From Verrucomicrobiaceae bacterium (GTDB lineage Bacteria > Verrucomicrobiota > Verrucomicrobiia > Verrucomicrobiales > Verrucomicrobiaceae): a DNA stretch of 37,299 nucleotides. The position numbers and the translations under genes were made by a program. Below the pieces are notes generated by a model. That model had not been told where the DNA came from. It saw only the letters and a list, made by a program, of their open reading frames with translations, and did not search any database. Positions 9,043 through 17,422 of the stretch are shown in pieces; position 1 is the stretch's first letter, and every line of letters begins with the position of its first letter. The stretch spans positions 1 through 37,299 of the forward strand of contig CANIZT010000006.1 of assembly GCA_947471905.1 (NCBI GenBank), given 5' to 3'.

Positions 9043-9597
9043 TCAGTCCTCGTGCCGCTTCCTCGCGCTCAGCGAGTCCTTGAGGCTCACGAAATCGGAC
9101 AGCAAGAAGATCACGGTGAAAAAGGCCAGCAGTACCTCCATCATCGTGACCAGCTTGGCCGGCACCGTCTGCGGCGTCACATCACCGAACCCGAAGAAGG
9201 AGAAGTTCAGCACGCTAAAAAAGAAGAACTCAAAAATCTGCTCTGCCTGGCTCCAAGCAGCATCAATCGAACTGAAACTGGCCGGTTCCGCCGTCTCTAG
9301 GCACCAGAAATCCAACGCGAATGACAGCGTGATCTGCGCCATATTCACTCCCATGAGACCGAGCACGCGGTGATAGGGCATGTTGTCCCGCGTCGCCATC
9401 AGGATGTGCTGAAGGTTCTCCACGAAGAAAAAAGTCGTCTTCGCAAACGCCACCGCCAGCACCACAAGGCAAAAAGCATGCCCACTCATCCACCCACGCC
9501 CCCACACCGCCTGTAAACCCAGTGCCATGGCAATGATGACCACGACTTCCCCGCCTTGGCGGACGATTTGACCTGCGTTGCCCGATTCGTTGCTCAT
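9043..9597 (-). CDS. Potassium-channel-like pore-loop membrane protein
   Basis: Membrane protein of 184 residues with about four transmembrane segments (near 17-33, 41-60, 80-100 and 146-168). A pore-loop-like stretch before the last helix reads NFSFFGFGDVTP at 131-142. In K+ channels this position holds T-V-G-Y-G-D; GFGD is also found in some true K+ channels, so a cation channel is plausible. Between helix 3 and the pore is a loop containing SSIDAAWSQAEQIFEFF, which resembles a pore helix. The start is placed at the ATG at 9597 (MSNESGNAGQ), since the upstream extension is non-hydrophobic and runs into the promoter region shared with the HlyD gene. There is no ligand-binding RCK domain; the C-terminus is short and basic. 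Ion selectivity cannot be told from sequence. Confidence 0.8.
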   Translation of the reverse strand: MSNESGNAGQIVRQGGEVVVIIAMALGLQAVWGRGWMSGHAFCLVVLAVAFAKTTFFFVENLQHILMATRDNMPYHRVLGLMGVNMAQITLSFALDFWCLETAEPASFSSIDAAWSQAEQIFEFFFFSVLNFSFFGFGDVTPQTVPAKLVTMMEVLLAFFTVIFLLSDFVSLKDSLSARKRHED

Positions 9598-9705
9598 GCA
9601 CCCGATTTGAAACCGCCAGACGCATCCTGTCGAGCACGGAATCCCAGTTTGACCCACCGTCGTAATCCTCGACACATTGATCATTCGTTATTTACTCTAG
9701 GAAAC

Positions 9706-10659
9706 ATGAATCTCGTCTCCACCTCCATCCGCTACTTCACCTTCATTCTTGCCGCAGCTGGTGTGATCGCCATGGGATTCGTGCTTCAGGCGATCCGTAG
9801 CCAGGAGGTCACTATTCCGCCGCCGCCCGTCGCCCCACCGCAAAAGAATGCCCCCAATGACATTGCCGCCACCGGCATTCTCGAAGCGCAGGGCGAAAAC
9901 GTCGCCATCGGCGTCCCTTTGCCAGGCTTAGTCGAATCCGTCAAAGTCGAGGTCAATCAAGTCGTCAAAACAGGCGATCCTCTGCTCATCCTCGACAACA
10001 TTGAACTGCGTGCCGCTTTGATCAAGCAAGAGGCCGCCATTGCCGTCGCACAGGCCAATCTTGAGGTTTCCCGCGCACAACTCGCCAAGGTTCAGGACAT
10101 GCTCGATCGGCTCAAATCCGTGACCGATCAGCGTGCCATCAGCCAGGATGACCTGCGCAACCGCAGCAATGATGTTCTCGTTGCCAAAGCCCAGCAACAG
10201 GCTGCCGTGGCCCAACTCACTGCCGCACAAGCCGATGTAAAGCAGACCCAGCTCCTCATCGACCGCCTCACCGTCAAAGCACCGCGCAACGGCACCATCC
10301 TCCAAGTCAACATCCGCGCCGGCGAATACGCCTCCCCACAGAACAAACAGCCCGCGCTCGTGCTGGGCGACATCTCCACGCTGCACGTGCGTGCCGATGT
10401 CGATGAACAAAACGCCATGGGCGTCGCCCCCGGCCTCGACGCCACCTTCTCCCTCAAGAGCGATTCATCACGGCAGTTCAAAGTGCAGTTCGTCCGCATT
10501 GAACCCTACGTCATACCCAAAATCTCCCTCACCGGTGCCAGCACCGAACGCGTGGACACCCGCGTTCTGCAGGTCATCTACAAGCTCGACAAGCCCAAGG
10601 ATCAAAACCTCTACGTCGGCCAGCAGGTGGATGTGTTTATTGCACGAAAAAAGCAGTGA
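9706..10659 (+). CDS. HlyD/RND-type periplasmic adaptor (membrane fusion protein)
   Basis: Membrane fusion protein of 317 residues, the periplasmic link in tripartite efflux or secretion systems. Residues 9-30 form an uncleaved membrane anchor, followed by a proline-rich linker near 37-50. The biotinyl-lipoyl half-motif GLVESVKVEVNQVVKTGDPLL is at about 74-94. A long helical hairpin spans about 100-187, rich in Ala, Gln and Lys. The second lipoyl half, VKAPRNGTILQVNIRAGEYAS, is at 190-210, and a beta-barrel domain follows to the end. The ATG at 9706 is preceded by AGGA seven bases upstream, and the anchor begins there. No ABC or RND permease or outer-membrane factor gene adjoins it: the next gene is thrC 37 bases away. 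Its partners must be encoded elsewhere. Confidence 0.9.
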   Translation: MNLVSTSIRYFTFILAAAGVIAMGFVLQAIRSQEVTIPPPPVAPPQKNAPNDIAATGILEAQGENVAIGVPLPGLVESVKVEVNQVVKTGDPLLILDNIELRAALIKQEAAIAVAQANLEVSRAQLAKVQDMLDRLKSVTDQRAISQDDLRNRSNDVLVAKAQQQAAVAQLTAAQADVKQTQLLIDRLTVKAPRNGTILQVNIRAGEYASPQNKQPALVLGDISTLHVRADVDEQNAMGVAPGLDATFSLKSDSSRQFKVQFVRIEPYVIPKISLTGASTERVDTRVLQVIYKLDKPKDQNLYVGQQVDVFIARKKQ

Positions 10660-10696
10660 CTAGAGCCAAACTCTGGTCATGTGATTGATCTGATTC

Positions 10697-12067
10697 ATGC
10701 ATTACATCTCCACCCGCGGACAAACGAAGCCGCACACGTTCTCTGAAGCTCTCGAAGCCGGTCTAGCACCGGATGGCGGGCTGTTTTTGCCGGAGAAGCT
10801 GCCCAGCATCGCCGATAAGCTGCCTGCGTGGTCGAAGCTGACCTATCCGCAGCTTGCAGCGGAGTTTTTCACGCTGTTTGCGCCGGAGATCAGCAACGAG
10901 GAGTGGCACCAGCTCACGGCGGAGGCGTATCGACGCTTCGATTCGCCGGATGTCGCGCCGCTGCGCAAGGTCACGGAAAAAACCTATGTGCTGGAGCTGT
11001 TTCACGGGCCGACACTCGCGTTCAAGGACTTCGCGCTTCAACTGCTCGGCCTGCTATATAAGCGTCAGGTGGAAAAGACCGGCAAACGCCTGTCTGTGCT
11101 CGGCGCGACCTCGGGCGACACGGGTTCAGCGGCAATTCATGGCTGCCTGGGCCGCGATGGCATCACGATTTTCATTCTCTATCCGAATGGCCGTGTGGCA
11201 CCGCTGCAAGAGCGCCAAATGGCCTGCACGGGTGCGGACAACGTCTTCGCTATTCCTGTGCCTGGCACCTTTGACGATGCTCAGCGCGTGGTGAAGGACA
11301 CATTTGGCGATACGGCCTTCGCGAACTCGGTGAATCTATCCGCCGTGAACTCGATCAACATCGCGCGAGTGCTGGCACAGTGCGTTTATTACATCTGGGC
11401 CTGCTTGAAACTGCCGGAGCGCGCCCGAGCCACCGCCGAATACGTCGTGCCCACTGGGAATTTTGGCAATGTTTTGGCGGGCTGGCTGGCGCAGCAGATG
11501 GGCATGCCTGCGGGCGGATTCCGCGTGGCGACGAACCAGAACGACATCCTGCACCGCTTCTTCACCAGCGGTGATTACCACCAGAGCGAGGTGCACCCGA
11601 GCCATGCGCCAAGCATGGACATCCAGGCCGCGTCGAACTTCGAGCGTTTCCTCTATTACATCCTCGGCCAAAACGCCGATCGCGTGCGCGAGGTCATGGC
11701 ACAGATCAAATCGGGTGCGCCATTCAAGATCGACCTGCCAAAGACCAGTCTGCGCTCCACGCGCATGGATGACGTGCAGATCGAGCGCGTCATCACCCAA
11801 ATGTGGCAAGACTGGCAGTATGTGCTCGATCCGCACACTGCTTGTGCCTTCACCGACATGGCGCAGGATCGCGTGAGCGTCGTGCTCGCCACCGCCAGTC
11901 CGGCGAAGTTCCCTGAAGTGGTGAAACAGGCCACCGGCACCGAACCGACGCACCCAACGCTCGAAGCGTTGAAATCGAAACCATTACAAACTTGGCCGCT
12001 GAATGCGGACGTTGCAGGGGTGAAGGCTTTCATTCGGAAACACACCGGTCACGGAACGAGTGCTTGA
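10697..12067 (+). CDS. thrC: Threonine synthase
   Basis: Pyridoxal-phosphate enzyme of 456 residues that converts O-phosphohomoserine to threonine in the cytosol. The N-terminus MHYISTRGQ and the block LAPDGGLFLPE near 23-33 are typical. The PLP-binding lysine is Lys110 in HGPTLAFKDFALQ. The phosphate-binding ATSGDTGSAAI lies near 136-146, and NFGN appears in the second half (VPTGNFGNVLAGW). Length matches the bacterial/fungal-like ThrC class rather than the shorter archaeal form. It follows the HlyD adaptor by 37 bases and precedes a small membrane protein by 39 bases on the same strand; neither neighbour is a threonine-pathway gene. No attenuator or leader peptide is visible. No clear Shine-Dalgarno sequence precedes the ATG. 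Confidence 0.97.
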   Translation: MHYISTRGQTKPHTFSEALEAGLAPDGGLFLPEKLPSIADKLPAWSKLTYPQLAAEFFTLFAPEISNEEWHQLTAEAYRRFDSPDVAPLRKVTEKTYVLELFHGPTLAFKDFALQLLGLLYKRQVEKTGKRLSVLGATSGDTGSAAIHGCLGRDGITIFILYPNGRVAPLQERQMACTGADNVFAIPVPGTFDDAQRVVKDTFGDTAFANSVNLSAVNSINIARVLAQCVYYIWACLKLPERARATAEYVVPTGNFGNVLAGWLAQQMGMPAGGFRVATNQNDILHRFFTSGDYHQSEVHPSHAPSMDIQAASNFERFLYYILGQNADRVREVMAQIKSGAPFKIDLPKTSLRSTRMDDVQIERVITQMWQDWQYVLDPHTACAFTDMAQDRVSVVLATASPAKFPEVVKQATGTEPTHPTLEALKSKPLQTWPLNADVAGVKAFIRKHTGHGTSA

Positions 12068-12106
12068 GTTCCTGACGACCGCTTGGTTTAATCAATTGCC
12101 GCTGTC

Positions 12107-12682
12107 ATGAATTCATTCTCCCCCCTCCTCGCCGCGACCTTCACCATGCCGGATATCTCCCCGTTGCTGACCAAGGGCAGCGACGCTGGCAATGGCGTTA
12201 CACTCATGATCGGTGATCTTTATACTTGGGGTCTTCTTGGGGGCGGTCCGCTGTTGATCCTTGCGGGCTTAGCCATGGTGAAGATCATGTTTGCACGCGT
12301 GAAGTTCTTCGCGCTGGAATACGGCAACGGCGGATTTTGGGACCGTGCAAAGATCATCACACCATTCATCACACTCGGCTCGCTGCTATTGCTGATCGGT
12401 GCCACGGCCATCGTTCTCGGCTGGCTGGGCCTTGGCTACTCTGTGACGCTCAACCCCACAGGCCTGACCGAGGTGGCACGATTCCAAACAACTCGCTATA
12501 CTTGGACCGATGCCAGCGCGGCCGCAGAACGAATCAAATCGACCGAGTTCTGGATTGCCTTCGCCAAGGATGATCGCAAATGCCGCGTGGATTTTCAGCA
12601 ACGTTACATCGGCGAAAAACTCCAGGACAAGGCCATCGCAATCACGGAAAATGCCCTGAGTTCCAAGGTGCCGAGACAATAG
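12107..12682 (+). CDS. Hypothetical membrane protein, 191 aa
   Basis: Protein of 191 residues that I do not recognise. It has two strong transmembrane segments, near residues 40-62 (WGLLGGGPLLILAGLAMVKI) and 84-110 (ITLGSLLLLIGATAIVLGW), separated by a short basic/aromatic loop. A soluble C-terminal region of about 75 residues ends in a helix-forming stretch. The N-terminal 35 residues are mildly hydrophobic at first; an internal ATG at residue 14 could also be the start. It is 39 bases after thrC and converges with the N-acetylglutamate synthase gene, with only 5 bases between stops. No function is suggested by context. Confidence 0.7.
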   Translation: MNSFSPLLAATFTMPDISPLLTKGSDAGNGVTLMIGDLYTWGLLGGGPLLILAGLAMVKIMFARVKFFALEYGNGGFWDRAKIITPFITLGSLLLLIGATAIVLGWLGLGYSVTLNPTGLTEVARFQTTRYTWTDASAAAERIKSTEFWIAFAKDDRKCRVDFQQRYIGEKLQDKAIAITENALSSKVPRQ

Positions 12683-12687
12683 CCGCG

Positions 12688-14013
12688 TTATTTCAGCGCC
12701 TTGACGAGCACCTTCGAGTTCCGACCGCTCTTGTCATATTTTTCGCGGCGGCTTGAAGGCAGCGCATCAGGTTCGGTGACGGTGTAGCCCATCTTCTCCT
12801 CGAAGAAGCGGAACGCCTGCGTGCTGAGAGCCACGATGACTTCACAGCCGCGCTGTTTCGCCGTTTCCTCGGCAAAGGCGACGAGTTTACGACCATGATT
12901 CTTGTTCTTGTGCGAGCGACGGACAAAGAGGCAGGCTAGTTCGGCAATTTTCCGTCCTTCTTCCTCATACGTATGAATGGCCACGGAGCCGATCGGGTGA
13001 CCGTCGAGTTCAAGCACGAAGAAATCTTTAATCTTGGACTGAATCTGATCGCGTGTGCGCGGCACGAGAGCCGCCTCGTCCACACTCTGCTGCATCATGG
13101 AAAGCAGTGCGGGCACGTCACTGGCGCGCGCTTTGCGGATCTGCTGGTATTCGTCGCCATGAATCATGGTGCCAACACCTTCATTCGAGAACAATTCGGC
13201 CAGTAGCGCCTCATCTTGCGTGCCATCGACGATATGCACACGCGGCACGCCTTCCTGACAGGCCAGTGCGGCGTAGCGCAATTTCGAGAGCATGCTCACA
13301 TCATGCTTGGGGTCTTTGGCTTTGTACATTTCCTTGGCATCAGCCACGGAAATCTGAGCCAACCGCGTGCCATCAGCGGCGGTGATGCCAGCTTCGGCCA
13401 CAAAGATGACTTTGGCAGCTTGCAGAGCGATGGCGACCTCCACCGCGACAGCATCGGAGTTCAAGCGCAGTGTCGCACCCTTCCCATCGTAGCCGAGCGG
13501 CGGCAAAATGGGGATGATGTCGGCTTTGAGTAAGGCGCGCAGTGTTTCTTCATCCACACGCTCGATGCGGCCCGTGAATTCCTGATCCACGCCATCAATA
13601 ACCCCGGCCGGATGCACCGCGAGCGCATTGGAAACAGCCACGGGCATCTCTAGCGCGGTCAAATCGGCCACGAGGTCGTTGCACTGCCGCATGATGGCGT
13701 CCACAGCGATCTCGATGCCGGCAGCATCCGTGCGGCCCATGCCGTCGTCATTGTAAAGCGTGATGCCGCGTTTCACCGCCAGCGCACGCACCTGCGCCCG
13801 CGCACCAAAGACGAGCACGACTTCGATGTTCAGCGATTGCAGCACCGCCACGTCTTGCAGAATGCTGGCAAAACCCGGCTGCGTCATGAGCGCACCATCA
13901 AACGCGATCACGAATACCTTCTGCCGGAACTGCGGCACGTAATGCAGGATACCACGCAGGTCTTCGAAGCGTTGCTGGGGTTTGGCGGGGTCGTTGTTCA
14001 CTGTTTGAGCCAT
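12688..14013 (-). CDS. argA: N-acetylglutamate synthase (AAK + GNAT)
   Basis: Amino-acid N-acetyltransferase of 441 residues that makes N-acetylglutamate from glutamate and acetyl-CoA, the entry step of arginine synthesis. Residues 1 to about 280 form an amino-acid-kinase-like domain (VFVIAFDGALM near 33-43, VVLVFGARAQV near 65-75, GRIERVDEETLRALLKADIIPILPPLG in the middle), which in this family binds the regulatory arginine. Residues from about 290 form a GNAT domain with the acetyl-CoA loop in VRRSHKNKNHGRKLV and the ALSTQAFRFFEEKMGY block. The domain order and length match E. coli-type ArgA. Its ATG overlaps the TAA of the upstream 94-residue gene by one base (TAATG), so translation is probably coupled. 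argC is also in the window but 22 kb away. Confidence 0.94.
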   Translation of the reverse strand: MAQTVNNDPAKPQQRFEDLRGILHYVPQFRQKVFVIAFDGALMTQPGFASILQDVAVLQSLNIEVVLVFGARAQVRALAVKRGITLYNDDGMGRTDAAGIEIAVDAIMRQCNDLVADLTALEMPVAVSNALAVHPAGVIDGVDQEFTGRIERVDEETLRALLKADIIPILPPLGYDGKGATLRLNSDAVAVEVAIALQAAKVIFVAEAGITAADGTRLAQISVADAKEMYKAKDPKHDVSMLSKLRYAALACQEGVPRVHIVDGTQDEALLAELFSNEGVGTMIHGDEYQQIRKARASDVPALLSMMQQSVDEAALVPRTRDQIQSKIKDFFVLELDGHPIGSVAIHTYEEEGRKIAELACLFVRRSHKNKNHGRKLVAFAEETAKQRGCEVIVALSTQAFRFFEEKMGYTVTEPDALPSSRREKYDKSGRNSKVLVKALK

Positions 14014-14297
14014 TAAGATAGCACAACTGTGGCGATCTCATCCCAAAGTTTGTCGATCTCTTTTGGCCCATGCGAGGGTTTGCCCGCCTTCGCGAACCAG
14101 TAGTCCGCATTCCATTGATCGCCCTCGATCACATGGAGCAGCGCATGAATCCACGAACCCATTTTGGAGGAAATATCCTGCGCGATGTTGTGCGCCGCAT
14201 CCCAATTTCCTTGCTTGGCATGCCATAACGCGAGCGCTTCGGGTGAAACGGCCTCCGCCGCGGCCTGCGCAGTTTTTTGCAATTCAGCAGCAGTCAT
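14013..14297 (-). CDS. Small conserved hypothetical protein, 94 aa
   Basis: Soluble protein of 94 residues. I place the start at the ATG at 14297 because a GAGGA sequence lies about nine bases upstream; a TTG at 14306 would overlap the MFS stop codon. The central pattern LWHAKQGNWDAAHNIAQ, then WIHALLHVIEGD, then NADYWFAKAGKP resembles a widespread family of uncharacterised short proteins with two TPR-like helices. No signal peptide or membrane segment is seen. It is packed between the MFS transporter (stop to start 5 bases) and argA (1-base overlap), so the three are almost surely co-transcribed. Its role is unknown. Confidence 0.8.
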   Translation of the reverse strand: MTAAELQKTAQAAAEAVSPEALALWHAKQGNWDAAHNIAQDISSKMGSWIHALLHVIEGDQWNADYWFAKAGKPSHGPKEIDKLWDEIATVVLS

Positions 14298-14302
14298 TTG
14301 GC

Positions 14303-15685
14303 TCAATCCTCAGGCAGCGGCTTGCCCTTCGTTTCAGGAGCAAACGGCAGAATAAAAATACCCATGAGGAAGATGACGCACATCGTCATCGCCGCATAGC
14401 GCAGCGGTAGCGCAGGATCCTGAGCGGCGTATTTGCCATACACGCCCGCAGTAAGCGTGGCAGAGAAGAAACTTCCGCCAGCGGCTGCAAAACGGCCGAG
14501 ATTGTAGCAGAAACTCGTGCCCGTACTGCGCAGCTTGCTGGGGAATAACTCTGGCAAATAGATGGCAAAACCGGCAAACACGCTGAGTTGAGCCATTCCC
14601 ATCAGGAACATCATCCAGCGTGCTGAGATGGGATCACTCATCTTCCAATAGACGAGGAAAGTCGCCACGAGTGCGGCACTAAAGCCGATGAAGAAGGCCA
14701 GGCGGCGACCCAGTTTGGCAATGTTGGTAAAGAGAGTCATGCCCACGGCGGCACCTAGCATGTTGAAGAGATAGGCCACCGAGATGGCGCTGTTCACTTC
14801 TCCTGTAATCTTATCTGCCGCCACACCGGCTTTCTCGAAGTACTGCTTGAAGACGACCTTCTGCAAATCCACCGCATATTCGCCGATGGCCCAGAGGCCG
14901 ATCACACCCGTGCTGGCGATGACGGCGCCGATAAACAGATTTTTTCTCCAGCGGGTGTTGGCAAGGAGGCTGGCGTAAGGTGCAAATATACTGCCTTTAG
15001 GGAGTTGGTTGGTGTCCTTGAGGTGCTGCCAGGAGGCAGGCTCCTTCAGATAACCGCGGGTAAAGATGATCATCAGTGCTGGTGCCGCCCCAATCAGGAA
15101 CATCCAGCGCCAGCCAGATCCAGCAACGATGGTGTGATTCGCCTCGAGCGCATCAATGCCGATTTTGGCAAAGCCAGCTGAGATATTACCGATGGTAGAG
15201 AGAATCTGCAGCAGGCCGAGGCATTGCGTGCGTGCTCCATTGGGCACCGTTTCAGCAATCAGGGCCACTGCGAGTCCGAAGACACCGCCAACGCCCACGC
15301 CAGTGAGAAAGCGGAAGATGGTGAAATCCAATTGCGTGCGGCTGAAATAACTCAGACCTGTGAACGCTGAGTAAATGAGAATCGTCAGCGTTAGCATCTT
15401 CGCACGACCAAATTTATCGCCCAACGCACCAAAGATCAGCCCACCAATCCCCCAGCCGATGAGGAAGCAAGCTGTTACCACTTTACCGAATGCCTGTAGC
15501 TCTGGATTCGACGGCGGAAGCTTCATGAGTTCTGCCAGCGCAGGGACACGCGCCAGTGAAAACAACCGCTGATCCAAACAATCGAAGAACCATGCGGCCG
15601 AGGCAACGATCAGCACAAACCAGTGGTAGCTGTTGAGTTGCTTGTACCATGGTGCGTTTGGATCGATGGGGGCGGTAGTGCTCAT
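14303..15685 (-). CDS. MFS transporter (sugar/organic-acid type)
   Basis: Major facilitator superfamily permease of 460 residues with about 12 transmembrane helices. The cytoplasmic loop between helices 2 and 3 carries the MFS signature GALGDKFGRAKML at about 86-98, and helix 4 has FRFLTGVGVGGVFGLAVALIAE, typical of the sugar/aromatic-acid porter branch. The cytoplasmic N-terminus (MSTTAPIDPNAPWYKQLNSY) leads straight into helix 1, so the ATG at 15685 is well supported. It heads a three-gene unit with a small protein and argA. That placement could hint at amino-acid or organic-acid transport, but sequence alone does not give the substrate; sialate or sugar uptake is equally possible given the lyase and esterase genes nearby. 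Confidence 0.9.
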   Translation of the reverse strand: MSTTAPIDPNAPWYKQLNSYHWFVLIVASAAWFFDCLDQRLFSLARVPALAELMKLPPSNPELQAFGKVVTACFLIGWGIGGLIFGALGDKFGRAKMLTLTILIYSAFTGLSYFSRTQLDFTIFRFLTGVGVGGVFGLAVALIAETVPNGARTQCLGLLQILSTIGNISAGFAKIGIDALEANHTIVAGSGWRWMFLIGAAPALMIIFTRGYLKEPASWQHLKDTNQLPKGSIFAPYASLLANTRWRKNLFIGAVIASTGVIGLWAIGEYAVDLQKVVFKQYFEKAGVAADKITGEVNSAISVAYLFNMLGAAVGMTLFTNIAKLGRRLAFFIGFSAALVATFLVYWKMSDPISARWMMFLMGMAQLSVFAGFAIYLPELFPSKLRSTGTSFCYNLGRFAAAGGSFFSATLTAGVYGKYAAQDPALPLRYAAMTMCVIFLMGIFILPFAPETKGKPLPED

Positions 15686-15753
15686 GAGGGGCGGATGTTG
15701 AATGACGCAGAGGAAGATGACAATCCCGAAATCACAGGAATCATGCCCGCCTC

Positions 15754-16647
15754 ATGGCTGCCGAATCTTTCACCGTCATCGGCGTCGGCGCAGCGACGCT
15801 CGATGCATTCTCCATCGTGCCCGAATTTCGTGCCGACGAGCATGTGACGCAGGCGCTCGCCTATGCCGAGGACGGCGGCGGCCCGGTAGCGACGGCGTTG
15901 TGCGTGCTGGCGGCGGCAGGACACACATGTGTATTGATCGACCGCTGCGGAGATGATGTGACCGGGCAGAAAATCCGCGCCGGGCTGGAAGTGTTTGGCG
16001 TTAGCACCCATCATCTGCGAGTGACGCCAGGTGCGCGCTCCGCCAGCGCCAACATCCTGGTGCGGCAACCTGACGGTGCCAGACAGATTGTTTATGCGCC
16101 TTCCACGGCCGGTGAACTAACGCCCGAGGAGGTGGACGCCGCCCTTTTCAAGAACGCACGGCTGCTGCATCTCAACGGACGCCACGAAAACGCCGCCCGG
16201 CATGCCGTGAAACTGGCCGAAGCGCACGGCGTCACGATTTCCTTCGACGGCGGGGCCGGTCGCTGGCGCGAATCACTGCGCGATCTCGTTGAAGCGAGCC
16301 ATATTCGAATTTTAGCCCGTGAATTCGCGAAACGCTGCACAGGTTTGAGTGATTTGCAGGAGATGGCGGCGGCGCTGTTGCGATCACCGGCGCAAATCGT
16401 CGTCATCACCGGCGGGACAAGCGGCAGTCATGTTTGGACCGCCGATGGCACCTATTTTCATCAACCAGCCTTTGACGCAGACCCGCTCATCGACACGACT
16501 GGCTGCGGGGATGTGTATCATGGGCGGTTTTTACACGGTTGGCTCAACAATTTGCCAGTGGAAATGTGCGCCGAAGCCGCCAGCCGACAGGCGGCGCTGA
16601 ACACACAAGGGTTAGGCGGCCGCTATGCTCTAAGACGGAAACTTTGA
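15754..16647 (+). CDS. PfkB-family carbohydrate kinase
   Basis: Ribokinase-like sugar kinase of 297 residues. The N-terminal glycine-rich part (VIGVGAATLDAF near 8-19, GGGPVATALCVLAAAG near 41-56) and the C-terminal PfkB signature DTTGCGDVYHGRF at 247-259 are present, with Asp253 as catalytic base. The signature has Cys251 where most family members have Ala (DTTGAGD); this should not abolish activity. The substrate cannot be named: ribose, fructose, adenosine and N-acyl-sugar kinases all share these motifs. The gene is divergent from the MFS transporter over 68 bases, which makes a shared role in sugar use possible but unproven. It precedes the amidase gene by 43 bases. Confidence 0.88.
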   Translation: MAAESFTVIGVGAATLDAFSIVPEFRADEHVTQALAYAEDGGGPVATALCVLAAAGHTCVLIDRCGDDVTGQKIRAGLEVFGVSTHHLRVTPGARSASANILVRQPDGARQIVYAPSTAGELTPEEVDAALFKNARLLHLNGRHENAARHAVKLAEAHGVTISFDGGAGRWRESLRDLVEASHIRILAREFAKRCTGLSDLQEMAAALLRSPAQIVVITGGTSGSHVWTADGTYFHQPAFDADPLIDTTGCGDVYHGRFLHGWLNNLPVEMCAEAASRQAALNTQGLGGRYALRRKL

Positions 16648-16690
16648 AGCTTGCACATTGAACTTTACCCCTGAGACGGTAAACAGTCTC

Positions 16691-17419
16691 ATGCGCAAGC
16701 ACGTTGCCCTCCTACTCCCGCTCTCACTCGCCGTCATTGTCGTGGCCTGCGCGACGTATGATGGATCACGCGTGGCTCGCTGGGAGTCACGTTTTCATGA
16801 CAGCTCCCTCGGCCCAGTGACCCCCGATCAATTGCTGGCCGAAGCACGCATCAAGCTCGACCTCATTCCCTCCGGCACCGTAGGGCGCCGTTATTACCGG
16901 CCGATGCAGCCACGCTACATCACCATCCACAGCACACAGAATTACACTGGCAATGCCTACCAGCATGCCCTGGCGCTGAAACGCGGTGCACTGCGTGCAA
17001 CGAAGCGCAAAGGCGGCAACCGCATCGGCTTCCTAACCTGGCACTTCACCGTGCAGGATGACCTCGCCATTCAACATCTCCCATGCCGCGAGCAAGGCGA
17101 GCACGCCGACTTCGACGGCCCCGGCAACAACTACAGCATCGGCATCGAGATGTGCGAACACAACGGCAACGACATCGGCATCACCATCGACCGCACCGCG
17201 CGACTCGCCGCGTATCTCATGCGCGCATATGACATTCCGCTAGATCATGTGGTGCCGCATTACCACTGGGCGCGTATCGGCGTCAGCCCGCCGCACAAGG
17301 ACTGCCCGCATTTTCTGATGGACGGCGGCCGTCCCGGCCAGACATGGCGCTGGTTTCAAAATCGCGTGATGATGCATTACAACCGCATGTTGCCTGGACC
17401 GGCAACGCCACTGGGTTGA
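16691..17419 (+). CDS. N-acetylmuramoyl-L-alanine amidase, lipoprotein
   Basis: Zinc amidase of 242 residues that cleaves the bond between N-acetylmuramic acid and L-alanine in peptidoglycan. The ATG at 16691 gives a lipoprotein signal (MRKHVALLLPLSLAVIVVAC) with the acylated Cys20; the start at 16658 would add 11 residues before it. The Amidase_2 fold shows the expected zinc ligands: His80 in YITIHST, His190 in VVPHYHW and Cys205 in HKDCPH, with Lys203 near the metal as in T7 lysozyme. The block NYSIGIEMCEHNGND at about 147-161 is also conserved. It is probably anchored in the outer membrane facing the periplasm, for cell-wall recycling or remodelling. The next gene starts 3 bases after its stop. 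Confidence 0.92.
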   Translation: MRKHVALLLPLSLAVIVVACATYDGSRVARWESRFHDSSLGPVTPDQLLAEARIKLDLIPSGTVGRRYYRPMQPRYITIHSTQNYTGNAYQHALALKRGALRATKRKGGNRIGFLTWHFTVQDDLAIQHLPCREQGEHADFDGPGNNYSIGIEMCEHNGNDIGITIDRTARLAAYLMRAYDIPLDHVVPHYHWARIGVSPPHKDCPHFLMDGGRPGQTWRWFQNRVMMHYNRMLPGPATPLG

Positions 17420-17422
17420 TTC

